A DNA stretch of 64,000 nt, taken from NCBI RefSeq assembly GCF_037811135.1, contig NZ_CP149130.1:1112501-1176500 (forward strand), written 5' to 3'. The DNA is from Aeromonas rivipollensis. Its GTDB lineage: Bacteria; Pseudomonadota; Gammaproteobacteria; Enterobacterales; Aeromonadaceae. The position numbers were made by a program, and so were the translations under genes. Of this stretch, positions 37,454 to 48,195 are shown piece after piece. The notes beneath the pieces were generated by a model that was not told the DNA's origin, made no database searches, and worked only from the letters and a program-made list of their open reading frames with translations. Position 1 is the first letter of the stretch, and each line of letters begins with the position of its first letter.

Positions 37454-37510
37454 CACACATCGACACCTGTACCGGGGTGCCCCTTTGGGGTCGGTTACAT
37501 GGGATGTGTG
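37454..37510 (+). ncRNA. t44-like rpsB leader RNA (S2 autoregulation)
   Basis: The leader folds as nested stems: CACACATC with GATGTGTG outside, TGTACCG with CGGTTACA inside, and GCCCC-TTT-GGGG at the tip. In E. coli the rpsB leader (Rfam family t44) binds protein S2 and represses rpsB-tsf. Position and shape fit; the family assignment is by location and structure, not by a search. Confidence 0.65.
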
Positions 37511-37539
37511 GAGGCCTAACCCCAATACAGAGGTATAAA

Positions 37540-38268
37540 ATGGCTAAAGTTTCTATGCGCGACATGCTGCAAGCCGGCGTTCACTTCGGTCACCAGACTC
37601 GTTACTGGAACCCGAAAATGAAGTCCTACATCTTCGGCGCCCGCAGCAAGGTTCACATCATCAACTTGGAAAAAACCGTTCCGATGTTTGACGATGCCAT
37701 GAACTTCATCAGCTCCGTAGCTGCCAAGAAGGGCAAGGTCCTGTTTGTAGGTACCAAGCGTGCCGCGTCTGAAGCCGTAAAAGAAGCCGCTGAGCGTTGC
37801 GACCAGTTCTATGTTAACCACCGCTGGCTGGGCGGCATGCTGACCAACTGGAAAACCGTTCGTCAGTCCATCAAGCGCCTGAAAGATCTGGAAACCCAGA
37901 GCCAAGACGGTACCTTTGACAAGCTGACCAAGAAAGAGGCGCTGATGCGTACTCGCGAAATGGACAAGCTGGAGAAGAGCCTGGGTGGTATCAAGAACAT
38001 GGGCGGCCTGCCTGACGTTCTGTTCGTTGTCGATGCCGACCACGAGCACATCGCTATCAAAGAAGCCAATAACCTGGGTATCCCGGTAGTTTCCATCGTT
38101 GATACCAACTCCAACCCGGACGGCGTTGACTATGTCATCCCGGGTAACGACGACGCTATCCGTGCCGTACAGCTGTACCTGAATGCTGCTGCTGACACCG
38201 TACTGGAAGCTCGCGCTCAGGACATCGTTGTTCAAGCCGAACAAGATGGCTTCGTTGAAGCTGAGTAA
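37540..38268 (+). CDS. rpsB: 30S ribosomal protein S2
   Basis: A 242-residue S2 protein (E. coli 241). The N-terminus [20 protein letters not shown] and the segment [17 protein letters not shown] are diagnostic. I chose the ATG at 37540, with AGAGGT upstream; an in-frame extension to 37477 lies inside the leader RNA. Transcribed with tsf through a hairpin. Confidence 0.99.
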   Translation: MAKVSMRDMLQAGVHFGHQTRYWNPKMKSYIFGARSKVHIINLEKTVPMFDDAMNFISSVAAKKGKVLFVGTKRAASEAVKEAAERCDQFYVNHRWLGGMLTNWKTVRQSIKRLKDLETQSQDGTFDKLTKKEALMRTREMDKLEKSLGGIKNMGGLPDVLFVVDADHEHIAIKEANNLGIPVVSIVDTNSNPDGVDYVIPGNDDAIRAVQLYLNAAADTVLEARAQDIVVQAEQDGFVEAE

Positions 38269-38318
38269 TTGATAAGGACTGTAAAGCCCTTATTAACCAA
38301 GCTGATGTAATTGGTTAG

Positions 38319-38346
38319 CAGGGGCCCTTGTGGCCCCTGTTTCTTG
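38319..38346 (+). terminator. Attenuator-like hairpin between rpsB and tsf
   Basis: CAGGGGCC-CTTGT-GGCCCCTG followed by TTTCTTGT. The U-tract is imperfect, so partial termination is likely; tsf starts 27 bases later. Confidence 0.75.
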
Positions 38347-38372
38347 TCAATTCAAGACCGAGGATACTGGAC

Positions 38373-39254
38373 ATGGCTAACGTTACTGCCGCCCTGGTAA
38401 AAGAACTGCGCGAGCGCACTGCCGCTGGCATGATGGATTGCAAAAAAGCGCTGGAAGAAGCCGCTGGTGACATCGAGCTGGCCATCGAGAACATGCGCAA
38501 ATCCGGTCAGGCCAAGGCCGCCAAGAAAGCGGGCCGTATCGCCGCTGAAGGCGTGATCTTCGCCCGTACCGAAGGCAACATTGCCGCCATGATCGAGCTG
38601 AACAGCGAAACCGACTTCGTCGCCAAAGACGCCAGCTTCATGGCCATGGGCCAGAAGATCGCCGACATCGCCGCGACCCAGAAAATTGCTGACATCGACG
38701 CCCTGAAGGCCGCCGATTTCGGTAACGGTGAGTCCGTTGAGCTGACCATCACCAACCTGATCGCCAAGATCGGTGAGAACATGAACCTGCGTCGCGTGAT
38801 GCTGGTTGAAGGTGACAACCTGGGCACCTACGTACACGGTTCCCGTATCGGTGTTATCACCAAGCTGATCGGTGGTACTGCCGACCTGGCCAAAGATCTG
38901 GCCATGCACGTCGCTGCCAACAGCCCGCAGTTCGTCAAGCCTGAAGACGTGTCTGCTGAAGTCGTTGCCAAAGAGCGCGAAATTCAGATCGACATCGCCA
39001 TCAACTCCGGCAAGCCGAAAGACATCGCCGAGAAGATGGTTGAAGGCCGCATGAAGAAGTTCACCGGTGAGGTTTCCCTGACTGGTCAACCCTTCGTGAA
39101 GGACCCGTCCATCACTGTGGCTGAGCTGCTGAAGAAAGAAGGCGCTGACGTTGTTTCCTTCACCCGTTTCGAAGTGGGCGAAGGCATCGAGAAGCAAGAG
39201 ACCGATTTCGCGGCTGAAGTTGCAGCCCAGATCGCGGCCGCTCAAAAGGCCTAA
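38373..39254 (+). CDS. tsf: Elongation factor Ts
   Basis: A 293-residue guanine nucleotide exchange factor for EF-Tu. It opens with a UBA-like helical part ([21 protein letters not shown]) and contains the core TDFVAKD motif in [15 protein letters not shown]. The ATG at 38373 follows GAGGAT; in-frame codons further upstream overlap the hairpin. About ten residues longer than the E. coli protein. Confidence 0.98.
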   Translation: MANVTAALVKELRERTAAGMMDCKKALEEAAGDIELAIENMRKSGQAKAAKKAGRIAAEGVIFARTEGNIAAMIELNSETDFVAKDASFMAMGQKIADIAATQKIADIDALKAADFGNGESVELTITNLIAKIGENMNLRRVMLVEGDNLGTYVHGSRIGVITKLIGGTADLAKDLAMHVAANSPQFVKPEDVSAEVVAKEREIQIDIAINSGKPKDIAEKMVEGRMKKFTGEVSLTGQPFVKDPSITVAELLKKEGADVVSFTRFEVGEGIEKQETDFAAEVAAQIAAAQKA

Positions 39255-39280
39255 TCGAACCGGTTTTTCCGTTTCCCCAG

Positions 39281-39306
39281 ACCGCGACTTATGTCGCGGT
39301 CTTTAT
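39281..39306 (+). terminator. Terminator-like hairpin between tsf and pyrH
   Basis: ACCGCGAC-TTAT-GTCGCGGT followed by CTTTAT, 26 bases after tsf and 20 before pyrH. The U-tract is weak. Confidence 0.75.
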
Positions 39307-39325
39307 ATGACCAGGAATCAGTGAC

Positions 39326-40060
39326 ATGAGTACCAATCCCAAGCCTGCATACAGACGTGTTCTTCTGAAGTTGAGTGGTGAAGCCCTGCAAGGATCCGAG
39401 GGTTTTGGCATTGATCCAGCGGTGCTGGAGCGGATGGCCCAAGAGATCAAAGAGCTGGTTGAGCTGGGTGTTCAGGTCGGTCTGGTCATTGGCGGCGGCA
39501 ACCTGTTCCGTGGTGCCGGTCTTGCCAAGGCGGGCATGAACCGCGTGGTGGGTGACCACATGGGCATGCTGGCGACCGTCATGAACGGCCTGGCCATGCG
39601 TGATGCCCTGCATCGTGCTTATGTGAATGCCCGTCTGATGTCTGCCATCTCCCTGCAGGGTGTCTGCGATTCCTACAGCTGGGCCGAGGCCATCAGCCAG
39701 CTGCGTGCCGGCAAGGTGGTGATCTTCTCCGCCGGTACCGGCAACCCCTTCTTCACCACCGACTCCGCAGCCTGCCTGCGCGGCATCGAGATCGAAGCCG
39801 ACGTGGTGCTCAAGGCCACCAAGGTCGATGGTGTGTTCACCGATGATCCGGTCAAGAACCCGGATGCAGTGCTCTATCAAGAACTGAGTTATGATGAAGT
39901 TCTTGAAAAAGAACTCAAAGTGATGGATCTTGCTGCTTTTACCCTGGCCCGCGACCACGATCTGCCGATCCGGGTGTTCAACATGAACAAACCGGGTGCA
40001 TTGCGTCGGGTTATCATGGGTGAGCCGGAAGGTACCCTGATCCACCACGTCAGCAAGTAA
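39326..40060 (+). CDS. pyrH: UMP kinase
   Basis: A 244-residue bacterial UMP kinase of the amino acid kinase fold, which phosphorylates UMP to UDP. Motifs are [37 protein letters not shown] and [16 protein letters not shown]. The length is close to the E. coli enzyme (241). The ATG at 39326 follows AGGAA. It lies between tsf and frr as in most gammaproteobacteria. Confidence 0.98.
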   Translation: MSTNPKPAYRRVLLKLSGEALQGSEGFGIDPAVLERMAQEIKELVELGVQVGLVIGGGNLFRGAGLAKAGMNRVVGDHMGMLATVMNGLAMRDALHRAYVNARLMSAISLQGVCDSYSWAEAISQLRAGKVVIFSAGTGNPFFTTDSAACLRGIEIEADVVLKATKVDGVFTDDPVKNPDAVLYQELSYDEVLEKELKVMDLAAFTLARDHDLPIRVFNMNKPGALRRVIMGEPEGTLIHHVSK

Positions 40061-40156
40061 GACAAGCCTGAGCCGCCTGGCGCGCTTGTCCATTACGCCA
40101 GTAAACAAGATAGATACGGGCCGCATGCCGGCTCGTTCGCCAAAAGGAAAACCACT

Positions 40157-40714
40157 GTGATCAACGAGATTAAAAACGACGCCAAGGACCGCATGGCCAA
40201 GAGCGTAGAAGCGCTCAAGACCCAGATGTCCAAGATCCGTACCGGCCGCGCTCACCCGAGCCTGCTCGACGGTATCCAGGTGGAGTATTACGGTGCCGCC
40301 ACTCCTCTGAAACAGTTGGCTAACGTAGTGGCAGAAGATGCCCGCACCCTGTCCATCTCCATCTTCGATCGCTCCATGATCCAGGCGGTGGAAAAAGCCA
40401 TCCTGACCTCCGATCTGGGCCTGAACCCGTCCAGCAACGGCCAGACTCTGCGTGTGCCGCTGCCCCCGCTGACCGAAGAGCGTCGCCGCGATCTGACCAA
40501 GATCGTCCGTGCCGAAGCCGAAGGTGCCCGGGTTGCCGTGCGCAACATCCGTCGCGATGCCAACGCCGATCTGAAGGCTCTGCTGAAGGACAAGGAGATC
40601 TCCGAGGACGACGACCGTCGCGCCCAGGAAGAGATCCAGAAACTGACCGACGCCTTCGTCAAGCTGGTGGATGACGCCCTGGCCGCGAAGGAAAAGGAGC
40701 TAATGGAAATCTAA
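40157..40714 (+). CDS. frr: Ribosome recycling factor
   Basis: A 185-residue factor that splits post-termination ribosomes with EF-G. It contains the typical [15 protein letters not shown] and [20 protein letters not shown] stretches. The ATG... start codon at 40157 is GTG and follows AAAAGGAAAA. The 96-base gap from pyrH holds an inverted repeat GACAAGC/GCTTGTC (40061-40090) without a U-tract. Confidence 0.98.
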   Translation: MINEIKNDAKDRMAKSVEALKTQMSKIRTGRAHPSLLDGIQVEYYGAATPLKQLANVVAEDARTLSISIFDRSMIQAVEKAILTSDLGLNPSSNGQTLRVPLPPLTEERRRDLTKIVRAEAEGARVAVRNIRRDANADLKALLKDKEISEDDDRRAQEEIQKLTDAFVKLVDDALAAKEKELMEI

Positions 40715-40735
40715 GCCTCCGACAGGTATATTACG

Positions 40736-40773
40736 AGCGCCGTGTAGTGCCCCTGCACGGCGCTTTTGTCTTT
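40736..40773 (+). terminator. Terminator after frr
   Basis: AGCGCCGTG pairs with CACGGCGCT around an 11-base loop and is followed by TTTGTCTTT. It ends only 14 bases before uppS. Confidence 0.8.
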
Positions 40774-40786
40774 GTGGGAGAAATGA

Positions 40787-41563
40787 ATGTCGCTTTTGGC
40801 AGCGCTAGGCGATAGCGCCAGCTCGTCCTTGCCTCGTCACGTCGCCATCATCATGGATGGCAATGGTCGCTGGGCTCAGAACCGTGGCAAGATGCGGGTC
40901 TCTGGCCACAAGGCGGGCGTGAAATCCGTGCGTGAGGCCGTGGCCTTTGCCGCCCGTGCCAAGATGGAGGCGCTGACCCTGTTCGCGTTCTCCAGTGAAA
41001 ACTGGCGCCGCCCGGAAGGGGAGGTCAATGCCCTGATGGAGCTGTTCATGACGGTGCTTGGCCGCGAGGTGAACAAGTTGCACAGCAATGGCATCCGGCT
41101 CAAGGTGATAGGCGATACCGCCCGTTTCAGTGAGCGGCTGCAGGCCAAGATCGCCAAGGCCGAGGCCCTGACCGCCGGCAACCAGGGACTGACCCTCAAC
41201 ATCGCCGCCAACTATGGCGGCCAGTGGGACATCGCCCAGGCGGCCCGCAAGCTGGCTCGCGCCGTGGCAGCGGGCGAGCTGGATGCAGAGGCGGTCGATG
41301 AAGAGGCGCTGGCACGTCAGGTCTGCATGGCCGACCTGCCTCCGGTGGATCTGCTGATCCGCACCGGCGGGGATCATCGCATCAGCAATTTTGTGTTATG
41401 GCAGCTTGCTTATGCCGAGCTCTATTTTACCCCGGTCTTGTGGCCCGACTTTGACGAGGCCGAGTTCAGCGGGGCAGTTGCCTCCTTCGTTGCTCGCGAA
41501 CGTCGCTTCGGGTGTACGGGTGAACAGATACGGGAATTGATCGCCGCGCAACAGACCGGCTAA
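40787..41563 (+). CDS. uppS: Undecaprenyl diphosphate synthase
   Basis: A 258-residue cis-prenyltransferase that makes the C55 lipid carrier for peptidoglycan and O-antigen. The diphosphate-binding Asp24 is in [10 protein letters not shown]; the FSSENWRRP loop and [15 protein letters not shown] are present. The usual GGE(H/Q)R motif reads GGDHR here, a conservative Glu-to-Asp change. The ATG at 40787 follows GGGAGAAA. Compared with E. coli, uppS directly follows frr because ispC has moved after cdsA. Confidence 0.97.
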   Translation: MSLLAALGDSASSSLPRHVAIIMDGNGRWAQNRGKMRVSGHKAGVKSVREAVAFAARAKMEALTLFAFSSENWRRPEGEVNALMELFMTVLGREVNKLHSNGIRLKVIGDTARFSERLQAKIAKAEALTAGNQGLTLNIAANYGGQWDIAQAARKLARAVAAGELDAEAVDEEALARQVCMADLPPVDLLIRTGGDHRISNFVLWQLAYAELYFTPVLWPDFDEAEFSGAVASFVARERRFGCTGEQIRELIAAQQTG

Positions 41564-41590
41564 ACCCCGCTCCCAAGAGAGAGGTTTCTT

Positions 41591-42448
41591 TTGCTAAAAC
41601 AACGAATTATTACCGCATTACTGTTAGTACCCCTGGTGTTGGGGGCACTGTTTTTCCTGCCATTGAAATTCTTTGCCCTGCTCGCTGCCCTGGTCTTTCT
41701 GCTGGCCAGCCGTGAGTGGAGCGCCTTCGTCTCTGCCCAGCCGCAACAATGGTTGCCGCTGGTATTCTGCCTGTTGCTCGGTGCCAGCCTGTTCTGGGTG
41801 CCGGTAGAGCAACTCTGGATCCCCCAGCTGCATCCGCTGGTGATGGGCGTGCTCTGGACTGCCATCAGCTGGTGGCTGCTCGGGCTGCTGCTGGTGCTGC
41901 GCTACCCCCGCAGCGCCAGGCTGTGGAAGGAGTCCGTCTGGCTCAAGTCCCTGTTCGGTCTGGTGACCCTGGTGCCCTTCTTCTGGTCCCTGGTGGCCAT
42001 CCGCGGGTACAACTTCTATCACGACCCCATGATGGGGGCCTGGATCCTGCTGTTCGTCATGGGTCTGGTCTGGGCGGCAGATTCTGGCGCGTATTTTTTC
42101 GGCAAGGCGTTCGGCAAGCACAAGCTGGCGCCGGCCGTCAGCCCGGGTAAAACCATAGAGGGCATGCTGGGTGGGCTCTTTACCGCCAGCGTGCTGGCCA
42201 TCGGCGTGACCTGGTTCATGGGCTTCGTGCCGGCCAAGATGGGGGTGATACTGCTCTGCTCCCTGCTGGCGGTGCTGGCGTCCGTGCTCGGCGATTTGAC
42301 CGAAAGCATGTTCAAGCGGGAGGCCGGCATCAAGGATTCCGGCACCCTGCTGCCGGGCCACGGCGGCATTCTCGATCGCATCGACAGCCTGACGGCGGCG
42401 CTGCCCGTCTTCCTGCTCAGCTATCTGTTACTCGGTCAGGAGTTCTGA
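41591..42448 (+). CDS. cdsA: Phosphatidate cytidylyltransferase
   Basis: A 285-residue integral membrane enzyme that makes CDP-diacylglycerol from phosphatidic acid and CTP. It has about eight helices and the C-terminal signature [20 protein letters not shown] plus [13 protein letters not shown]. The start is TTG at 41591 ([17 protein letters not shown]), preceded by GAGAGAGG; no better ATG lies near. The stop overlaps the ispC start (TGATG), so translation is coupled. Confidence 0.97.
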   Translation: MLKQRIITALLLVPLVLGALFFLPLKFFALLAALVFLLASREWSAFVSAQPQQWLPLVFCLLLGASLFWVPVEQLWIPQLHPLVMGVLWTAISWWLLGLLLVLRYPRSARLWKESVWLKSLFGLVTLVPFFWSLVAIRGYNFYHDPMMGAWILLFVMGLVWAADSGAYFFGKAFGKHKLAPAVSPGKTIEGMLGGLFTASVLAIGVTWFMGFVPAKMGVILLCSLLAVLASVLGDLTESMFKREAGIKDSGTLLPGHGGILDRIDSLTAALPVFLLSYLLLGQEF

Positions 42449-43644
42449 TGCGCAATCTGGTCATTCTGGGAGCCTCCGGCTCCATCGGTCAGAGCACCCT
42501 CAAGGTGCTGCGGCAGAATCCGGGGCGCTGGCAGGTGCTGGCGCTGACTGCGGCTCGCAGCGTGGACGCCATGGTGCGGGACTGTCTTGAATTCTCCCCC
42601 CGTTTCGCCGTCATGGTGGATGAGAGCGCCGCCAGCGATCTGGCCGGGCGCCTCAAGACCCACGGCTGCGCCACCCGGGTGCTCTGCGGTCAGAGCGCCC
42701 TGTGCGAAGTGGCCGCTCACCCTGACGCCCACAGCGTCATGGCGGCTATCGTCGGTGCGGCGGGTCTGGCACCCACCATGGCCGCCGTGCGTGCCGGCAA
42801 GCGGATCCTGCTGGCCAACAAGGAGGCCCTGGTGATGTCCGGTGCCTTCTTCATGGAGGCGGTTCGCCACCATGGTGCCGAGCTGCTGCCCATCGACAGC
42901 GAACACAATGCGATTTTCCAGTGCCTGCCCGAGGCCATTCAGCGCGAGCCGGGCTTCTGCGATCTGGCGGGGGCGGGCATCAGCAAGATACTGCTGACCG
43001 GCTCAGGCGGCCCCTTCCGCTATACCGACATCGACGAGCTGGCCAGGGTCACGCCGGCCCAGGCGGTGGCGCACCCCAACTGGTCCATGGGGGCCAAGAT
43101 CTCGGTGGACTCCGCCACCATGATCAACAAGGGGCTGGAGTACATAGAGGCGCGCTGGCTGTTCAACGCCCTCCCGGAGCAGATCCAGGTGGTGATCCAC
43201 CCCCAGTCGGTGATCCACTCCATGGTGCAGTACAAGGACGGTTCAGTGCTGGCCCAGCTCGGCAACCCGGACATGTGTACCCCCATCGCCCACGCCCTGG
43301 CTTACCCGGCCAGGATTGAGTCCGGTGTGGAACCTTTGGATTTCTTCAATGTCGGAGAGTTCAGCTTTATCCGCCCCGACTACGCCCGTTATCCCTGCCT
43401 GGCACTGGCCATGGCGGCCTGCCAGCAAGGGCAGGCGGCGACGACCTCTCTCAATGCCGCCAATGAAGAGGCCGTCGCGGCTTTTCTTGCAGAGCGCATT
43501 GGATTTATGGATATTGCCAGAGTCAACGAATCCATCATGACGTCACTGGGCACCAGTGCCGCAGGTTCGCTGGAGGATCTGATTGCGCTGGATGGCAGGG
43601 CCCGTGCCCATGCCCAGCAACTGATAGAGGAGCTTGCCGTATGA
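42448..43644 (+). CDS. ispC: 1-deoxy-D-xylulose 5-phosphate reductoisomerase
   Basis: A 398-residue enzyme of the MEP pathway (also dxr) that turns DXP into MEP with NADPH. The N-terminal Rossmann motif [11 protein letters not shown], the metal-site [14 protein letters not shown] and the loop SGGPFRYTD are intact, and the C-terminal region has [13 protein letters not shown]. Length equals the E. coli enzyme. The order cdsA-ispC-rseP is that of Vibrio rather than E. coli. Confidence 0.98.
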   Translation: MRNLVILGASGSIGQSTLKVLRQNPGRWQVLALTAARSVDAMVRDCLEFSPRFAVMVDESAASDLAGRLKTHGCATRVLCGQSALCEVAAHPDAHSVMAAIVGAAGLAPTMAAVRAGKRILLANKEALVMSGAFFMEAVRHHGAELLPIDSEHNAIFQCLPEAIQREPGFCDLAGAGISKILLTGSGGPFRYTDIDELARVTPAQAVAHPNWSMGAKISVDSATMINKGLEYIEARWLFNALPEQIQVVIHPQSVIHSMVQYKDGSVLAQLGNPDMCTPIAHALAYPARIESGVEPLDFFNVGEFSFIRPDYARYPCLALAMAACQQGQAATTSLNAANEEAVAAFLAERIGFMDIARVNESIMTSLGTSAAGSLEDLIALDGRARAHAQQLIEELAV

Positions 43645-43721
43645 ACGGACTGTGGTGGCCTGGTGCCGCTCTCTACGCCCTCGAGCGCAGAACTGGACAT
43701 GACCCCGAGGTGATCGGCTGA
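43641..43721 (+). CDS. Possible 26-codon bridging ORF between ispC and rseP
   Basis: An ATG overlaps the ispC stop (ATGA) and runs 26 codons ([17 protein letters not shown]...) to a TGA that overlaps the rseP ATG (TGATG). It fills the gap exactly, which suggests translational coupling to rseP. No Shine-Dalgarno of its own is clear. It may be chance. Confidence 0.35.
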   Translation: MNGLWWPGAALYALERRTGHDPEVIG

Positions 43722-45073
43722 TGGGCGCGTTGTTATGGAATATTGGCGCCTTCATCGTGGCCCTGGGGCTGCTGGTGGCGGTGCATGAATTTGGCCACTT
43801 CTGGGTAGCCCGCCGCTGCGGCGTCAAGGTCGAGCGTTTCTCCATCGGCTTTGGCAAGGCTATCTGGCGCCGCATCGGCAAGGATGGCACCGAATATGTG
43901 CTGGCCCTGATCCCGCTGGGGGGCTATGTCAAGATGCTGGACGGCCGGGTCGATGAACTCAAGCCGGGGGAGGAGGCACAGGCCTTCAACCACAAGAGCG
44001 TCTGGGCACGGATGGCCATAGTGGCGGCCGGCCCCATGGCAAACTTCGTGTTTGCCCTGTTCGCCTTCTGGCTGATGTTCATGATAGGGGTGCCCAGCGT
44101 CAAGCCGGTGGTGGGCGAGGTGCGCCCTGCGTCCATAGTAGCCCAGGCCGGCATAGAGCCTGGCATGGAGATCGTCGGCGTCGGCGACGAGGCCACCGGA
44201 GACTGGGAGAGCGTGACCTATGCCCTCATCAGCCATCTGGGAGACAAATCGGTACTGCTCAAGCTGAAGGCGCCAGGCGCCAGCTACGCCGTCGACAAGA
44301 CGCTGATGCTGGATAGCTGGACCTTCGATCCGGACAAAGAGTCCCCCATCGGCAGCCTGGGGATAGTCCCTCTCGGCGGCAAGGTGCTGCCGGTGGTGCA
44401 GGCCATAGTGCCCTCGAGCGCCAGCGAGAAGGCGGGTCTGCAGGTGGGGGATCGCATCAAGGGCGTGGGTGATCAGGCGATCAACGAATGGACCGAATTT
44501 GTCGAGAGGGTGCAGCAGTCGCCGGAGCAGCCACTGCAGGTGACGGTGGAGCGCGAGGGCAGCGATCTGACCCTGACCCTGACCCCGGATGTGAAAAAAG
44601 TACGGGGCCAGCTGGTCGGTTTCGTCGGCCTGTCGCCGCAACTGGTTCCATTACCGGATGAGTATCGAGTTCTGTTACAGTATGGGCCTTTGCAAGCCCT
44701 GTGGCATGGGGTCCAGAAGACCTGGAGCCTGATCACGCTGACCTTCGACATGATCGGCAAGCTGATCGGTGGCATCGTCTCCCTGGACAACCTGAGCGGC
44801 CCCATCTCCATCGCCAAGGGGGCTGGCAGCAGCGCAGATTACGGGTTGGTCTATTTCCTCGGTTTCCTGGCGCTCATCAGCGTCAACCTGGGGATCATCA
44901 ATCTGTTCCCCCTGCCGGTGCTGGATGGGGGCCATTTGGTCTACTTCCTCATCGAGGCAGTCACCGGCAAGCCGGTACCAGAAAAAATTCAGGAAATTGG
45001 GTTCAGGATCGGCGCCGCCATTCTGATGTTACTGATGGGCATTGCGCTGTTTAATGATTTCGCTCGCCTCTGA
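43721..45073 (+). CDS. rseP: Site-2 protease RseP
   Basis: A 450-residue inner-membrane zinc protease that cuts RseA within the membrane and so frees sigma-E during envelope stress. The zinc motif HEFGH (His22, Glu23, His26) is in the first helix; two PDZ domains occupy about residues 115-310; the second catalytic part is [16 protein letters not shown] near residue 400. It ends ALFNDFARL, like E. coli RseP. It is followed by bamA, itself a sigma-E target in other species. Confidence 0.98.
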   Translation: MGALLWNIGAFIVALGLLVAVHEFGHFWVARRCGVKVERFSIGFGKAIWRRIGKDGTEYVLALIPLGGYVKMLDGRVDELKPGEEAQAFNHKSVWARMAIVAAGPMANFVFALFAFWLMFMIGVPSVKPVVGEVRPASIVAQAGIEPGMEIVGVGDEATGDWESVTYALISHLGDKSVLLKLKAPGASYAVDKTLMLDSWTFDPDKESPIGSLGIVPLGGKVLPVVQAIVPSSASEKAGLQVGDRIKGVGDQAINEWTEFVERVQQSPEQPLQVTVEREGSDLTLTLTPDVKKVRGQLVGFVGLSPQLVPLPDEYRVLLQYGPLQALWHGVQKTWSLITLTFDMIGKLIGGIVSLDNLSGPISIAKGAGSSADYGLVYFLGFLALISVNLGIINLFPLPVLDGGHLVYFLIEAVTGKPVPEKIQEIGFRIGAAILMLLMGIALFNDFARL

Positions 45074-45107
45074 GGCTAGAGCATCAACAAGGACACATAA
45101 GAACAAA

Positions 45108-47531
45108 ATGGCTGTTAAAAAAGCATTGGTGTTGAGTTGCCTGCTGGGAGCCAGCTTCCTGGCTCAGGCGGCCCCTGCCTCTTTTGTGGTGCAAGACATT
45201 CAGGTCGAGGGTCTGCAGCGGGTGACCCTGGGCGCCGCCCTGTTGAATCTGCCGGTCCGGGTCGGTGACTCCGTCGACTCGGTGGCCCTGGCCAACGCCA
45301 TCAAGAAGCTCTATGCCTCCGGCAACTTCGAGGACGTCAAGGTCTATCGTGACGGCCAGGTGCTGCAAGTCGTGGTGAAGGAACGCCCGACCATCTCCAG
45401 CATCGAGTTTTCCGGCAACAAGGACATCAAGGAGGAGCAACTGACCCAGAGCCTGGAGTCCTCCGGCATCCGCGTCGGTGATCCCCTGGATCGTACCGTG
45501 CTGAGCTCCCTCGAGAAGGGACTCGAAGATTTCTACTACGGCGTGGGCAAGTACTCCGCCAAGGTCAAGGCCATAGTCACCCCGCTGCCCCGCAACCGGG
45601 TCGACCTCAAGTTCACCTTCGTGGAAGGGGAAGCGGCCAAGATCCAGCAGATCAACATCGTCGGCAACCAGGTGTTCCCGGAAGAGAAACTGCTGGCCCA
45701 GCTCTCCTTGAAGGACGACGTGCCCTGGTGGAACTTCACCGGCGATCAGCGCTATCAGAAGCAGAAGCTGGCCGGTGACATCGAAGTGCTGCGCTCCTAC
45801 TACATGGACCGCGGCTACATCCGTTTCGCTCAGGAGTCCACCCAGGTCTCCATGACCCCGGACAAGAAGGGCGTCTACGTCACCCTGAACATCAAGGAAG
45901 GGGATCAGTACAAGGTCTCCGGCGTGCAGCTCAAGGGCGATCTCATCGACCGTGGCGGCGAGATGAAGGGGCTCATCCCCATAGAGGCAGGCAGCGTCTA
46001 CTCCGCCAGCCAGGTGACCCACACCGAAGAGGTGCTCTCCAAGTTCCTCGGCCGTTATGGCTATGCCTACCCGAAGGTGGTCACCTTCCCCCAGGTCAAT
46101 GACCAGACCAAGGAAGTCGAGCTCATCGTCAACATAGAGCCCGGCCCCCGTGTCTATGTGCGCAACATCAACTTCAGCGGCAACGTCACCACCAAGGACG
46201 AAGTGCTGCGTCGCGAGATGCGTCAGATGGAAGGCACCTGGCTCTCCTCCGACAACGTCGAGCAGTCCAAGACCCGTCTCAACCGCCTCGGCTTCTTCGA
46301 GACCGCGGAAGTGGACACCAAGCGGGTGGCGGGCAGCGACGATCAGGTCGATCTGGACTTCAAGGTCAAGGAGCAGCCGGCAGGCTCCATCAACGCCGGC
46401 ATCGGCTACGGTACCGAGTCTGGTCTGAGTCTGCAGGCGGGCCTGCAGCAAGACAACTTCATGGGGACCGGCAAGAAGATCGGCATCAACGCCAGCACCA
46501 ACGACTACTCGAAGAACATCGATCTCAGCTACAACGATCCCTACTTCACCGTCGATGGCGTCAGCCTGGGCGGCCGCCTCTACTACAACAAGTTCAGCGC
46601 GGCCGATGCCAACATCGTCGACTACGAGAACACCACCATAGGCTTCCGCCTCTCCAGCGGTTTCCCGGTCAACGAGAACAACCGTCTCGACTTCAGCCTC
46701 GGCTACGAGAACAACAAGCTGTCCCAGCCCAACCCCTATGTGCAGGTGGATGAGTTCTGGAAGGTGTACCAGGCCAACCTGGACGGCGACAACCGCATGG
46801 TGTTCAACACCGTGGACGTCACCGCCGGCTGGACCCGTTCCACCCTCAACAAGGGCCAGTTCCCGACCGCGGGTGACCGTCAGCGGGTGAACGCCAAGGT
46901 GACTGTGCCTGGCATGGACCTGCAGTACTTCAAGCTCAACGCCGAAGACGCCCATTACTTCCCGTTTGATGCCGACCACCAGTGGGTCATGCTGGCCAAG
47001 GCCCGCGCCTCTTACGGCAATGGCTACGGCAGCAACGGTGACTACGACCACGTGCTGCCCTTCTTCGAGAACTACTACGCCGGTGGCTTCGACACCCTGC
47101 GCGGCTTCAAGAGCAACACCGTCGGTCCTAAGGCGCTCTACTACTACAACCTGGGCGGTAACGATGTGATCCAGGGCACCGACAGCTCTGTGGGGGGCAA
47201 TGCCCTGGCGGTGGCCTCCCTCGAGATGATAGTGCCGACACCCTTCGCGTCTGAAAGCTACCAGCCCCAGCTGCGTACCAGCTTCTTCATCGATGCCGGT
47301 ACTGTGTGGGACACCACCTTCGAATATGGTCAGTACCAGAACCGTTGCTTCAGTGGTTGCAACTATCTGATGGACTATTCTGACCCCACCAATATCCGGA
47401 TGTCTGCGGGTCTGTCACTGCAGTGGCTCTCCCCCATGGGACCCCTGGTGTTCGTGATTGCACAACCGCTCAAGAAATACGAAGGGGACGATACCGAAGT
47501 CTTCTCCTTCAACATCGGCCGTACCTTCTAA
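45108..47531 (+). CDS. bamA: Outer-membrane protein assembly factor BamA
   Basis: An 807-residue essential core of the BAM complex that inserts beta-barrel proteins. A 20-residue signal peptide (ending FLAQA) precedes five POTRA domains (about residues 22-420; first begins [18 protein letters not shown]) and a 16-strand barrel. GGFDTLRGF in the barrel is the conserved L6 RGF motif, and the chain ends FNIGRTF with the expected C-terminal Phe. The ATG at 45108 gives the normal signal peptide; 22 in-frame codons upstream overlap rseP. Confidence 0.98.
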   Translation: MAVKKALVLSCLLGASFLAQAAPASFVVQDIQVEGLQRVTLGAALLNLPVRVGDSVDSVALANAIKKLYASGNFEDVKVYRDGQVLQVVVKERPTISSIEFSGNKDIKEEQLTQSLESSGIRVGDPLDRTVLSSLEKGLEDFYYGVGKYSAKVKAIVTPLPRNRVDLKFTFVEGEAAKIQQINIVGNQVFPEEKLLAQLSLKDDVPWWNFTGDQRYQKQKLAGDIEVLRSYYMDRGYIRFAQESTQVSMTPDKKGVYVTLNIKEGDQYKVSGVQLKGDLIDRGGEMKGLIPIEAGSVYSASQVTHTEEVLSKFLGRYGYAYPKVVTFPQVNDQTKEVELIVNIEPGPRVYVRNINFSGNVTTKDEVLRREMRQMEGTWLSSDNVEQSKTRLNRLGFFETAEVDTKRVAGSDDQVDLDFKVKEQPAGSINAGIGYGTESGLSLQAGLQQDNFMGTGKKIGINASTNDYSKNIDLSYNDPYFTVDGVSLGGRLYYNKFSAADANIVDYENTTIGFRLSSGFPVNENNRLDFSLGYENNKLSQPNPYVQVDEFWKVYQANLDGDNRMVFNTVDVTAGWTRSTLNKGQFPTAGDRQRVNAKVTVPGMDLQYFKLNAEDAHYFPFDADHQWVMLAKARASYGNGYGSNGDYDHVLPFFENYYAGGFDTLRGFKSNTVGPKALYYYNLGGNDVIQGTDSSVGGNALAVASLEMIVPTPFASESYQPQLRTSFFIDAGTVWDTTFEYGQYQNRCFSGCNYLMDYSDPTNIRMSAGLSLQWLSPMGPLVFVIAQPLKKYEGDDTEVFSFNIGRTF

Positions 47532-47544
47532 AGGCACGGACGCT

Positions 47545-47562
47545 CCCCCACTTCGGTGGGGG
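47545..47562 (+). other. UUCG-loop hairpin between bamA and skp
   Basis: CCCCCAC-TTCG-GTGGGGG is a very stable tetraloop hairpin 13 bases after bamA, without a U-tract. It may protect the upstream mRNA end or set the bamA/skp ratio. A smaller hairpin (CCCTCG-AC-CGAGGG, 47652-47665) lies just before the skp ribosome site. Confidence 0.6.
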
Positions 47563-47679
47563 TATTCAATGATGGGACGCGCAGCTTGCGTGCCTCACCA
47601 GGTAACAAGCAGGTCCCAGAGATCGCTTGCACAATCAGGTAAATCAGGTAGCCCTCGACCGAGGGACCAAGGAGTAAGT

Positions 47680-48192
47680 GTGAATAAAGCGTTGAAAGTA
47701 GCTGGTTTGAGTTTTGCACTGATGGCTGCCGGTATGGGCTCCGCCTGGGCTGAGACCAAGATCGCCGTGGTCGACATGGGCGAAGTCTTCCAAAAGCTGC
47801 CCCAGCGTGAAGCCGTGGCCAAGAAGCTGAAGGGTGAGTTCGAGCCGCGCATGCGCGAGCTGCAGAAACTGGAATCCGACGGTCAGGCTCTGGTCGAGAA
47901 GTTCAAGAAGGACGAAGCCTTCATGAGCAACGAGCAGAAGAAGCAGAACCAGGAGAAGCTGGCCAAGCTGCAGATGGAGTTCAACCAGAAGCGTCAGGCG
48001 TTCGAGCAGGACAACGGCCGTCGTCAGGCTGAAGAGCGCAACAAGATCCTGACCAAGGTGCAGGCTGCCATCGATTCCATCGCCAAGAGCAATGGCTATG
48101 ATCTGGTGCTGGAGCGCAATGCTGCTCCCTATGCCGCCAGCAAGCTGGACATCTCCAGCCAGGTTATCTCTCAGGTAAGCAAGAGCAACTAA
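47680..48192 (+). CDS. skp: Periplasmic chaperone Skp (OmpH)
   Basis: A 170-residue chaperone that holds unfolded outer-membrane proteins on their way to BamA. A signal peptide ends GSAWA before ETKIAVVDMGEVF; the rest is long, charged helices (the tentacles) rich in Lys, Glu and Gln. The start is GTG at 47680, 5 bases after AAGGAG; longer in-frame sequence upstream crosses the intergenic hairpins and is rejected. Confidence 0.96.
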   Translation: MNKALKVAGLSFALMAAGMGSAWAETKIAVVDMGEVFQKLPQREAVAKKLKGEFEPRMRELQKLESDGQALVEKFKKDEAFMSNEQKKQNQEKLAKLQMEFNQKRQAFEQDNGRRQAEERNKILTKVQAAIDSIAKSNGYDLVLERNAAPYAASKLDISSQVISQVSKSN

Positions 48193-48195
48193 TTG

